Assembly: GCA_964393115.1 (NCBI GenBank)
Contig: CAYMST010000150.1
Span: 1 to 11,796, forward strand
Source of the DNA: CAYMST01 sp964393115
GTDB taxonomy: Bacteria; Bacteroidota; Bacteroidia; Cytophagales; Cyclobacteriaceae
Length of the DNA stretch: 11,796 nt
Direction: 5' to 3'
A program made the position numbers and the translations under genes. Each line of letters opens with the position of its first letter. Within the stretch, counting starts at the first letter, position 1. Of this stretch, positions 1 through 6,917 are shown one piece after another. The notes under the pieces are model-generated. The model saw nothing but the letters and a program-made list of their open reading frames with translations, searched no databases and had not been told where the DNA came from.

Positions 1-110
1 AGTTTTACTTTTTTCTGATTCGTAAACACGAAGAATTACGTAATTGATCGTGGGTAATATTATGGCATGGCTTAGTTGGAATTTGAGATTCTAAGAATTA
101 GTATTGCAAC

Positions 111-167
111 ATGATTATTGAAACGCATAAAAGCTGGTGGTGGCATTCTGAGAAATTTAGAATGTGA
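111..167 (+). CDS. trpL: trp operon leader peptide
   Basis: This is an 18-codon ORF encoding MIIETHKSWWWHSEKFRM, with three consecutive TGG Trp codons at 135-143. It lies 90 bases upstream of trpE and directly before a hairpin system ending in an intrinsic terminator. Three Trp in an 18-residue peptide ahead of a trp operon is the hallmark of a leader peptide, whose role is to report charged tRNA-Trp through ribosome position, not to act as a protein. There is no clear Shine-Dalgarno site before the ATG, which is normal for Bacteroidota. The TGA stop at 165-167 lies inside the proximal strand of the antiterminator, so a ribosome that finishes the peptide would hide that strand. The coding potential and placement are seen directly. 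Translation in vivo is inferred. Confidence 0.87.
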   Translation: MIIETHKSWWWHSEKFRM

Positions 168-216
168 GCAGCACTAGTACACTATAAAGATATATGAAAA
201 CCCACGCTGTTCACGT
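144..216 (+). promoter_or_regulatory. trp attenuator: segment 1:2 hairpin and 2:3 antiterminator
   Basis: Two alternative pairings can be read. CATTCT (144-149) pairs perfectly with AGAATG (159-164), forming a 6-bp hairpin immediately after the Trp codons. Bases 162-172 pair with 206-216 over 11 bp, whose core is GTGAGCAGC against GCTGTTCAC, with two G:U wobbles. The second pairing uses the base of the left arm, the loop and part of the right arm of the terminator, so the two structures exclude each other. A ribosome stalled on the Trp codons would cover the start of the first hairpin, free 162-172 and allow antitermination. A ribosome at the stop codon (165-167) would cover 162-172 and let the terminator form. 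The pairings are seen in the sequence and the mechanism follows the classical trp model. Confidence 0.8.
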
Positions 217-228
217 GGGTTTTTTTTT
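197..228 (+). terminator. trp attenuator terminator
   Basis: ACCCACG (200-206) pairs with CGTGGGT (214-220) around a 7-base loop. The stem can extend by A:U pairs to 197-223, and a run of nine T covers 220-228. It ends 28 bases before the trpE start and after the Trp-rich leader peptide, so it is the regulated terminator of the attenuator and not the end of an upstream gene. Confidence 0.92.
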
Positions 229-256
229 GTCTTAATAATAATTGCAATAAAAAAGG

Positions 257-1669
257 ATGGAAATAAAAAAAACGGTTTTTGAAAGTATAAGCACTAAGTT
301 ACTAGCCGACTTTGTTACCCCTGTTGGTATCTACTTGAAGATTAGAGACCAATTTTCTAAAGCGTTCTTGTTGGAGAGCTCTGATTACCACGGACAGGAG
401 CATAGTTTCTCATACATATGTTTCGATCCTGTAGCGAATATTTCTCTAGACGCTGATGGCTTTGATATTTCTAAACCTGAGTTTGATACCAAGATGAAGC
501 CGGCTGACAGGCATGAAGCCATGGCTATTTTAAAGCAGTTTTCGGAATCTTTTGAGTCTAATGAAGCAGAGAATAAATTCGTAACCAACGGACTTTTTGG
601 TTACATGTCATACGACGCTGTTCAGTATTTTGAAGACATTCAATTTGATGCTTCTAAAAAGGCCAATTTTACTATTCCATTAATCCAGTATTCTGTTTTC
701 AGATTTGTGATAGCCTTTGATCATTTTAGAAACGAGGTACATGTTTTTCAACATAGATTAAGTAGTGACGAATCTCCTCGACTAGACGAAATAGTCGGAT
801 TGATTAACAAACAGAACGTTCCTTCATTTGATTTTAATGTCGTTGGTGAAGAATCTTCAAACCTGAATGATGAAGAGCATCGAAACATGATCCAAAAAGG
901 TATTGATCATTGCCACTTGGGAGATGTTTTTCAAATTGTGCTCGCCAGACAGTTCAAGCAGTCATACGAAGGTGATGATTTTCAGGTTTACCGTGCTTTA
1001 AGGTCTATCAACCCGTCTCCATATCTTTTTTATTTCGACTACGGAAGCTTTAAAATATTTGGTTCTTCACCTGAAGCACAAATTGTAATAAAAGGAGATG
1101 AAGCAACTATTTACCCGATTGCTGGAACAGTAAGAAGAACGGGTGACGATCAGGCTGACGCACAATCTGCTGAACGTCTTTCCGATGATCCGAAGGAAAA
1201 TTCAGAGCACTTGATGTTAGTGGATTTAGCACGTAATGACTTAAGTAGAAAGAGTGATGAAGTAGAGGTAAAGACATTTAAAGAAGTGCAGTATTATAGT
1301 CATGTAATCCACTTGGTCTCTAGAGTAACAGGACAGCTTTCGGACAAATCCGGTAATCTCGATATGGTGGCAAGCACGTTCCCTGCTGGAACACTTTCTG
1401 GAGCACCTAAGCACATGGCGATGCAGCTCATAGATAAGTATGAAACGGTAAAGCGTGGATACTACGGTGGAGCAATAGGCTATATGGGATTTAATGGCGA
1501 CTTCAATCATGCCATTATGATTCGTTCTTTACTAAGTCAAGGAAATAATCTGTTTTACCAAGCAGGTGGCGGAATTGTAGCGAAATCAAGTCTTGATGGA
1601 GAGGTGCAAGAAGTATATAATAAAATTGGTGCACTGAGAAGTGCGATCAAGTTTGCAGACGAACTTTAA
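257..1669 (+). CDS. trpE: anthranilate synthase component I
   Basis: TrpE converts chorismate to anthranilate with ammonia supplied by TrpG, the first committed step to tryptophan. The 470-residue protein has the N-terminal regulatory domain with LLES at 38-41 and Ser52, matching the LLES-X10-S feedback-inhibition motif, and NPSPY at 252-256, also part of the Trp-binding region in the family. The C-terminal chorismate-binding domain shows PIAGTVRRTG (287-296), ENSEHLMLVDLARND (314-328), TFPAGTLSGAPK (374-385) and GYYGGAIGYM (401-410). Length is close to that of ordinary TrpE. The ATG at 257 follows AAAAGG, a plausible weak ribosome site, and no earlier in-frame start fits. It is the first structural gene after the attenuator. 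PabB or isochorismate synthase are alternatives, but the feedback motif and the operon context argue for TrpE. Confidence 0.97.
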   Translation: MEIKKTVFESISTKLLADFVTPVGIYLKIRDQFSKAFLLESSDYHGQEHSFSYICFDPVANISLDADGFDISKPEFDTKMKPADRHEAMAILKQFSESFESNEAENKFVTNGLFGYMSYDAVQYFEDIQFDASKKANFTIPLIQYSVFRFVIAFDHFRNEVHVFQHRLSSDESPRLDEIVGLINKQNVPSFDFNVVGEESSNLNDEEHRNMIQKGIDHCHLGDVFQIVLARQFKQSYEGDDFQVYRALRSINPSPYLFYFDYGSFKIFGSSPEAQIVIKGDEATIYPIAGTVRRTGDDQADAQSAERLSDDPKENSEHLMLVDLARNDLSRKSDEVEVKTFKEVQYYSHVIHLVSRVTGQLSDKSGNLDMVASTFPAGTLSGAPKHMAMQLIDKYETVKRGYYGGAIGYMGFNGDFNHAIMIRSLLSQGNNLFYQAGGGIVAKSSLDGEVQEVYNKIGALRSAIKFADEL

Positions 1670-1701
1670 TAGCGGTTAATAATCAAAGGAATTTGACTAA
1701 G

Positions 1702-2271
1702 ATGAGAATATTAGTTTTAGATAATTACGATTCATTCACCTATAATCTAGTTCACATTATCCGAGAGCTAGGGTATAGCGAACAAATGGATGTGTTTCGT
1801 AATGACAAGATCTCTCTGGAAGCGGTCGAGGAGTATGACAAAATATTGTTGTCTCCAGGACCGGGAGTGCCAAAAGATGCGGGTATCATGCCCGAATTGC
1901 TCAAACGTTATGCAGTTTCTAAATCAATATTTGGAGTTTGTCTAGGACATCAGGCGATCGCTGAGAATTTTGGCTCTCAAATTTACAATATGCCAAATGT
2001 TTTGCATGGAATAGCCACAAAAACACTTGTGGAAGATCATAAGGGACTATTTGAAGGTTTGCCGAGTCACTTTACGGCTTGTCGTTATCACTCTTGGGCC
2101 ATTGATCCAAAAACAGTGAACGACGACCTTGTCGTGACAGCGGTAGATGAAGTAGGGGAGATCATGGGAGTGAGGCATAAATCATTGAAGGTTTTTGGTG
2201 TTCAGTTTCATCCAGAGTCTTACTTAACTGAACATGGGAAACAAATGGTCCAGAACTGGATTAATGCCTGA
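1702..2271 (+). CDS. trpG: anthranilate synthase glutamine amidotransferase subunit
   Basis: TrpG is the class I glutamine amidotransferase that hydrolyses glutamine and passes ammonia to TrpE. The 189-residue protein begins MRILVLDNYDSFTYN, the standard family N terminus. It carries SPGPGVPKDAG (51-61), the nucleophile Cys80 in GVCLGH, HSWAID (130-135) and the catalytic pair His170 and Glu172 in GVQFHPES. I chose the ATG at 1702 because AAAGGA at 1685-1690 is well spaced from it. A TTG at 1693 would add three residues but lies only two bases from that site. It follows trpE after 32 bases and is not fused to trpE or trpD, in keeping with the split arrangement usual in Bacteroidota. It might also serve PabB, as some TrpG proteins do, but nothing here shows that. 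Confidence 0.95.
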   Translation: MRILVLDNYDSFTYNLVHIIRELGYSEQMDVFRNDKISLEAVEEYDKILLSPGPGVPKDAGIMPELLKRYAVSKSIFGVCLGHQAIAENFGSQIYNMPNVLHGIATKTLVEDHKGLFEGLPSHFTACRYHSWAIDPKTVNDDLVVTAVDEVGEIMGVRHKSLKVFGVQFHPESYLTEHGKQMVQNWINA

Positions 2272-2286
2272 TAGTTGTTCAGGGTA

Positions 2287-2294
2287 TAGATTTG
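2287..2294 (+). promoter_or_regulatory. candidate internal promoter -7 element upstream of trpD
   Basis: TAGATTTG is an exact match to the Bacteroidota -7 consensus TAnnTTTG. It lies in the 83-base trpG-trpD gap, and a start site just downstream would leave a leader of about 55 bases before trpD. I see no good TTTG -33 box at the usual 19-21 base spacing, so the call is tentative. Confidence 0.3.
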
Positions 2295-2354
2295 AAAAAA
2301 GGCGGAGAGAGAAGTGATTCTATGCTTTCTTCTTGATAAAATAGGCGATAAAAA

Positions 2355-3344
2355 ATGAAAGAAATACTACAGCGGCTAATACAACACGAGAGGCTCAGTC
2401 GAAGTGAGGCGAAAGAGATACTCACTAAGCTGGCACAAGGTGAATTCAATCAAAGTCAGGTGGCGGCATTTTTGACCGTTTACCTCATGCGGAGCATTAC
2501 TGTTGAGGAGTTGACGGGTTTCCGCGATGCGATGCTTGAGTTGTGTATACCTGTAGAAATCGAAGAGTACGATGCCATTGATCTTTGCGGTACAGGAGGG
2601 GATGGCAAGAACACATTTAATATTTCTACGTTGGCTTCATTTGTAGTGGCTGGCGCAGGCCAAAATGTGGCCAAGCATGGTAATAAGAGTGTGTCTTCTG
2701 TATCAGGGTCTTCTGACGTCTTGGCATACTTTGGTTATAAGTTTACGGACGATATTGATGCCTTAAAGAAAAGTTTGGATAAGGCGGGAATTTGTTTTTT
2801 GCATGCGCCAATGTTCCATCCAGCAATGAAAAACGTCGGGCCGATCAGGAAGGAACTAGGTATTAAGACCTTCTTCAATATGTTAGGCCCTATGGTGAAT
2901 CCAGCATTTCCTAAGAAGCAGTTAGTGGGTGTGTTTAACCTAGAGCTGGCACGTTTATATGGCTATCTTTATCAGAAAACAGACAAGCATTTTACAATTC
3001 TTCATAGTTTGGACGGATACGATGAGGTCTCGCTAACGGGTAGCTTTAAGATGATTTCGAATCAGGGGGAGAGAGTGATCGCACCGGAAGAGATAGGCCT
3101 CCGAAAAGTAGAAGCGGAAAAACTATATGGTGGAAACAGCATTGAATCATCGGCCAAAATATTCAAGGACATTCTGGAAGGGAGTGGTACTGTAGAACAA
3201 AATGAAGCGGTTATAGCCAATGCTGGATTGGCAATATATACTGGCAAACAATTAGGAAGTATTGAGGAGGGAATCGGTCAGGCACGTGAATCACTAATGT
3301 CTGGAAAGGCACTCAAGACTTTCAAGGAACTAATAAACGGCTAA
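2355..3344 (+). CDS. trpD: anthranilate phosphoribosyltransferase
   Basis: TrpD transfers the phosphoribosyl group of PRPP to anthranilate, giving phosphoribosyl-anthranilate. The 329-residue protein has the family layout: an N-terminal helical domain (about 1-70) with QVAAFLTVYLM, then the nucleoside phosphoribosyltransferase fold. PRPP-binding motifs are visible as GTGGDGKNTFNIST (79-92) and KHGNKSVSSVSGSSDVL (107-123). GPMVNP (178-183) and the metal-binding Asp-Glu in DGYDEVSLTG (223-224) follow. The ATG at 2355 begins MKEILQRLIQHERLS, a typical TrpD start, with no Shine-Dalgarno site. It is separated from trpG by 83 bases, the larger of only two sizeable gaps in the first half of the operon, and is followed by trpC after 4 bases. 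Confidence 0.96.
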   Translation: MKEILQRLIQHERLSRSEAKEILTKLAQGEFNQSQVAAFLTVYLMRSITVEELTGFRDAMLELCIPVEIEEYDAIDLCGTGGDGKNTFNISTLASFVVAGAGQNVAKHGNKSVSSVSGSSDVLAYFGYKFTDDIDALKKSLDKAGICFLHAPMFHPAMKNVGPIRKELGIKTFFNMLGPMVNPAFPKKQLVGVFNLELARLYGYLYQKTDKHFTILHSLDGYDEVSLTGSFKMISNQGERVIAPEEIGLRKVEAEKLYGGNSIESSAKIFKDILEGSGTVEQNEAVIANAGLAIYTGKQLGSIEEGIGQARESLMSGKALKTFKELING

Positions 3345-3348
3345 TCAC

Positions 3349-4149
3349 ATGACTATACTTGACGAAATAGTCGCAGATAAGAAAAAAGAAATTATAGCAG
3401 ATAAGCGGCAGTACTCTGTTAAGTCTCTAGAAAGCTCGAAATGGTTTGATAAAGTTACTGTTTCCATGAAGGGATTTGTAGTTGACCCAAATAAAACGGG
3501 TGTGATTGCCGAATTTAAGCGGCGGTCACCGTCTAAAGGATTGATTAACGGAGAGGCTATCGTTACGGACACCGTGACTGGATATGCAGAGGCTGGAGTT
3601 TCAGGAATATCGGTATTAACAGATGAGAAGTATTTTGGAGGTACGAAGGCTGATTTAATCGAAGCTAGAGATGTGGTAAGGAATCCGATCTTACGGAAGG
3701 ATTTTGTTGTGGACGAATTCCAAATCCTTCAAGCAAAATCAATTGGTGCTGATACAATACTACTGATTGCAGCGATATTAACGCCATCGGAAATAAAAGC
3801 ATTAGCATCATTTGCACATTCATTGAATTTGGAAGTGTTGCTAGAGGTGCACGACTTAGATGAGTTAGAAAGATCAGTTAACGAACATGTGGACTTGCTT
3901 GGTGTGAACAATCGAGATCTAAAGGTTTTTAAAACGGATATTCAGGTATCCAAAGATTTAGCAGCACACATTCCGAATGATTTTGTTAAGGTAAGTGAAA
4001 GCGGAATCAGTGACCCTAATAAGATAGCTGACTTAAAGACTTATGGATATGAGGGCTTTTTAATAGGTGAAAACTTTATGAAGACCGAGAACCCTGGGCA
4101 GTCAGCTATAGAATTCGGACATCAACTGCGGTCAATTGGTGTCAAGTAA
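3349..4149 (+). CDS. trpC: indole-3-glycerol-phosphate synthase
   Basis: TrpC closes the indole ring, converting carboxyphenylamino-deoxyribulose phosphate to indole-3-glycerol phosphate with loss of CO2. The 266-residue TIM barrel shows the family signatures in order: VIAEFKRRSPSKG (52-64, with Glu55 and Lys57), ILRKDFVVDEFQI (114-126, Lys117), LLEVHD (164-169, Glu166), LGVNNRDL (184-191, Asn187) and VSESGIS (215-221, Ser218). These match the positions of the catalytic residues known in the family. The ATG at 3349 lies 4 bases after the trpD stop, so the two are probably translationally coupled. It is monofunctional and not fused to TrpF, but its 3' end overlaps trpF. Confidence 0.96.
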   Translation: MTILDEIVADKKKEIIADKRQYSVKSLESSKWFDKVTVSMKGFVVDPNKTGVIAEFKRRSPSKGLINGEAIVTDTVTGYAEAGVSGISVLTDEKYFGGTKADLIEARDVVRNPILRKDFVVDEFQILQAKSIGADTILLIAAILTPSEIKALASFAHSLNLEVLLEVHDLDELERSVNEHVDLLGVNNRDLKVFKTDIQVSKDLAAHIPNDFVKVSESGISDPNKIADLKTYGYEGFLIGENFMKTENPGQSAIEFGHQLRSIGVK

Positions 4150-4771
4150 TCCTATAAAATTAAAGGTTTGTGGGATGCGCGAACCTGAAAACATTCGGCA
4201 GCTACTCGATTTAGTAGAGCCGGACTTTATGGGCATGATTTTTTATCAAAAGTCTCCTCGATTCATTTCTCAATTGGATTGGGAATCTTTTCAATGGGAA
4301 AACACGCAAAGAGTAGGGGTCTTTGTCAACGAAAGTATTTCGACAATTAATACGGCTGTGGAAATGTTTGGTTTGCAGATCTTGCAGCTACATGGTGGAG
4401 AAAGCATAGAAACGGTTCGTGAACTAAAGCAAAAAGTAGCTCTACCCATCATAAAGGTATTTTCTGTACAAGACGTTTTGCCATTAAAAGAAATGGAAGC
4501 GTTTACTAAGGAAGTAGATTATTTTTTACTGGATACCAAAACGCCGGCTTATGGAGGAAGTGGTCATCAGTTTGACTGGTCGATTTTAAGCGAGTATAGT
4601 TTTGATGTTCCTTTTTTCTTAAGTGGTGGTATTGGAACCAATGACATAGAGAAAATTAAAACCATTAACCTCCACAATTTATTTGCTATTGATGTGAATA
4701 GTAAATTCGAAAAACAACCTGGTTTGAAAGATATAGAATCTATTATCCAATTTAAGAAAGGACTGGCATGA
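4136..4771 (+). CDS. trpF: phosphoribosylanthranilate isomerase
   Basis: TrpF performs the Amadori rearrangement of phosphoribosyl-anthranilate. The protein of about 211 residues is a TIM barrel with the catalytic Cys in KVCGMR (Cys12), GVFVN (61-65), LQLHGG (83-88), the catalytic Asp133 in LLDTKTP, FLSGGIG (161-167) and the phosphate-binding AIDVNS (184-189). There is no in-frame ATG upstream of the catalytic Cys, since the first ATG falls inside the Cys motif. Translation must therefore begin at TTG 4136 or GTG 4139, both inside the end of trpC. The overlap of 11-14 bases suggests coupling to TrpC translation. The family usually has NSGVE at the C-terminal phosphate site and here it reads NSKFE, a mild variation. 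The gene shares ATGA with trpB. Confidence 0.93.
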   Translation: MVSSNPIKLKVCGMREPENIRQLLDLVEPDFMGMIFYQKSPRFISQLDWESFQWENTQRVGVFVNESISTINTAVEMFGLQILQLHGGESIETVRELKQKVALPIIKVFSVQDVLPLKEMEAFTKEVDYFLLDTKTPAYGGSGHQFDWSILSEYSFDVPFFLSGGIGTNDIEKIKTINLHNLFAIDVNSKFEKQPGLKDIESIIQFKKGLA

Positions 4772-5967
4772 TTAAGCATACATCTGAAGGTTTTGGCGTA
4801 AGCGAACAAGGGTATTATGGGTCATATGGTGGAGCGTACATTCCGGAAATGCTCTATCCGAATGTTGAGGAGCTGAGAGAAAAATATATGGAAATCATCA
4901 CATCTGATGATTTTTTGGAAGAGTATAATTATTTGCTAAAACAATATGTTGGTAGGCCTACACCTCTTTATTTGGCACCGCGTCTATCCGAGGAGGTTGG
5001 CGCTAAAATATATTTAAAAAGAGAAGATCTCTGTCATACTGGAGCGCATAAGGTAAACAATACCATAGGACAAATACTCCTAGCCAAACGCCTAGGGAAG
5101 AAGAAAATAATTGCAGAGACTGGAGCAGGTCAGCATGGTGTTGCGACTGCCACAGTTTGTGCACTAATGGGGTTGGAATGTGTTGTTTACATGGGGGCTA
5201 TTGATACAAAACGTCAGAAGCCCAACGTCGAGCGAATGAAGATCTTAGGAGCAGAGGTCAGAGCAGCAACTTGTGGAAGCCAGACGTTAAAAGACGCTAC
5301 GAATGAGGCGATGCGTCACTGGATAAATAACCCAACAGATACGCACTACATTATTGGATCGGTAGTAGGTCCACATCCATATCCTGATATGGTAGCTCGA
5401 TTCCAATCGATTATAAGCGAAGAGATGAGATGGCAACTACAGGAAAGTGAAGGGAAGGAAACCCCAGATTATGTCTTTGCTTGTGTTGGTGGTGGAAGTA
5501 ATGCTGCTGGTGCCTTTTATCATTATCTCGATGATCAAAATGTGAAACTAGTGGCTGCTGAGGCGGCGGGAAGAGGAGTAGATTCGGGAGAATCTGCGGC
5601 AACTACTTTCTTGGGTAATGACGGCATCCTTCACGGTAGTAAGACGATATTGATGCAAACCGAGGATGGTCAGATTGTTGAGCCTTACAGCATTAGTGCT
5701 GGATTAGACTACCCAGGAATTGGTCCCTTACATTCTCACCTTTTTGCCTCGAAGAGAGGCCAGTTTGTTTATGTAACTGATAAAGAAGCCATGCAAGCCG
5801 GAGTAAAATTGAGTAAGTTGGAGGGTATTATCCCTGCTGTTGAGTCTGCGCATGCACTAGCAGCATTAGAGAAAATGGAGTTTCAAAGTAGTGATGTAGT
5901 GATTCTTAACCTCTCGGGAAGAGGTGATAAGGATTTGGAGACATATATTAAGTGGGGACAATACTAA
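4768..5967 (+). CDS. trpB: tryptophan synthase beta chain
   Basis: TrpB condenses indole with serine to make tryptophan, working as the PLP-dependent beta subunit of the alpha2-beta2 complex. The 399-residue protein is full length for the TrpB1 class. Visible features are GYYGSYGGAYIPE near the N terminus, KREDLCHTGAHKVNNT with the PLP Lys95, AETGAGQHG with the catalytic Glu117, the phosphate-binding GGGSNA (241-246), and HALAALEKM towards the C terminus. The ATG at 4768 overlaps the trpF TGA (ATGA), so expression is likely coupled. Its class and the presence of trpA downstream support a conventional complex that channels indole. The gap of 124 bases to trpA is unusual for a subunit pair. Confidence 0.97.
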   Translation: MIKHTSEGFGVSEQGYYGSYGGAYIPEMLYPNVEELREKYMEIITSDDFLEEYNYLLKQYVGRPTPLYLAPRLSEEVGAKIYLKREDLCHTGAHKVNNTIGQILLAKRLGKKKIIAETGAGQHGVATATVCALMGLECVVYMGAIDTKRQKPNVERMKILGAEVRAATCGSQTLKDATNEAMRHWINNPTDTHYIIGSVVGPHPYPDMVARFQSIISEEMRWQLQESEGKETPDYVFACVGGGSNAAGAFYHYLDDQNVKLVAAEAAGRGVDSGESAATTFLGNDGILHGSKTILMQTEDGQIVEPYSISAGLDYPGIGPLHSHLFASKRGQFVYVTDKEAMQAGVKLSKLEGIIPAVESAHALAALEKMEFQSSDVVILNLSGRGDKDLETYIKWGQY

Positions 5968-6091
5968 TGGCTTGAGTGTTATAAAGCCTATTTAAAAAAC
6001 AATTTCAGAATCTGGCGATATGCTTTTCAAAGCAGCTATTTCGAGTAGTTTTATGAAATGCATAGTAGGTCATTTGTTATTTTAATCAACG

Positions 6092-6883
6092 ATGAATCGA
6101 ATTGATGGTGCCTTTAAGGAAAAAGGCAAAGATCTTTTAAATATTTATTTCACTGCAGGCTATCCGAACTTGGATAGCACTGTGGATATTATAAAGTCAC
6201 TAGAACAAGGTGGGGCAGATTTAGTAGAAATAGGTATGCCTTTTTCTGACCCAGTGGCAGATGGACCAACTATTCAAGATAGCAATCAGGTGGCATTGGA
6301 AAGTGGTATGTCCACACAATTGCTTTTTGATCAACTTGCTGGTATAAGAGACCACGTGAGTATACCGCTGCTATTGATGGGGTATTTGAATCCTGTTATT
6401 CAGTTTGGAATAAGAGAATTCTGTGCGAAATGTGCAGAAGTAGGTATCGATGGATTAATTCTTCCTGATCTACCTATGCAGGAGTACGTAGAAGTGTATA
6501 AGCCGATATTTGAAGAATATGGGTTATACAATATTTTTCTAGTCACGCCACAAACTTCAAACGAGCGAATTAGGTTTATTGATAATAACAGTAATGGGTT
6601 CATCTACATGGTTTCTTCAGCAAGCACCACTGGAGCGAAAACCAATGTTACAGATGGACAACTGTCCTATTTCAATAGAGTAAGGGATTTGAATTTGACT
6701 AACCCTACGATGATTGGATTTGGGATTTCAAACCATCAAACCTTTCAAAAGGCTTGTTCATTTGCTAACGGGGCAATAATCGGAAGTGCGTTTATAAACC
6801 TGCTTACTCGTCTAAAGGAGCAAAATCGAAACTTGAACGAGGGAATAGTAGAATTTATAGGTTCAGTGAAAGGAACATCATAA
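6092..6883 (+). CDS. trpA: tryptophan synthase alpha chain
   Basis: TrpA cleaves indole-3-glycerol phosphate to indole and glyceraldehyde-3-phosphate and passes indole to TrpB. The 263-residue TIM barrel has FTAGYP (20-25) and the two catalytic acids, Glu46 in LVEIGMPFSDP and Asp57 in VADGPTIQ. It continues with LLMGYLNP, GLILPDLP, the flexible active-site loop around STTGAK, and the phosphate-binding segment GFGIS and GSAF. The ATG at 6092 starts the alignable N terminus (NRIDGAF), with no Shine-Dalgarno site. It is the last gene of the operon, and four bases after its stop begins a 10-bp terminator stem. The 124-base spacer before it contains a short 21-codon ORF ending 6 bases upstream. 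Confidence 0.96.
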   Translation: MNRIDGAFKEKGKDLLNIYFTAGYPNLDSTVDIIKSLEQGGADLVEIGMPFSDPVADGPTIQDSNQVALESGMSTQLLFDQLAGIRDHVSIPLLLMGYLNPVIQFGIREFCAKCAEVGIDGLILPDLPMQEYVEVYKPIFEEYGLYNIFLVTPQTSNERIRFIDNNSNGFIYMVSSASTTGAKTNVTDGQLSYFNRVRDLNLTNPTMIGFGISNHQTFQKACSFANGAIIGSAFINLLTRLKEQNRNLNEGIVEFIGSVKGTS

Positions 6884-6886
6884 ATA

Positions 6887-6917
6887 AAAAGGCTGCCATG
6901 TGCAGCCTTTTGTTTTT
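6887..6917. terminator. bidirectional terminator between trpA and siaC-like gene
   Basis: AAAAGGCTGC (6887-6896) and GCAGCCTTTT (6902-6911) form a perfect 10-bp stem with a 5-base loop. On the plus strand it is followed by GTTTTT and on the minus strand by TTTTTATTTA. It sits between the convergent stops of trpA (6883) and the minus-strand gene ending at 6917, so it can end transcription from both sides. Confidence 0.93.

Noticed and set aside
34..45. Perfect 12-base palindrome AATTACGTAATT upstream of the trp leader, considered as a repressor operator.
   Set aside because: Short AT-rich palindromes of this size are expected by chance a few times in a window this long, and no promoter could be placed beside it.
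1..110. Search for the trp promoter upstream of the leader peptide.
   Set aside because: The best -7-like string, TAGTATTG at 99-106, has no -33 box at the right spacing and lies too close to the leader ATG. No promoter could be called with confidence.
1693..1701. TTG at 1693 as an earlier start for trpG.
   Set aside because: It is only two bases after the AAAGGA site, while the ATG at 1702 is well spaced and begins the conserved MRILVLDNYDSF sequence.
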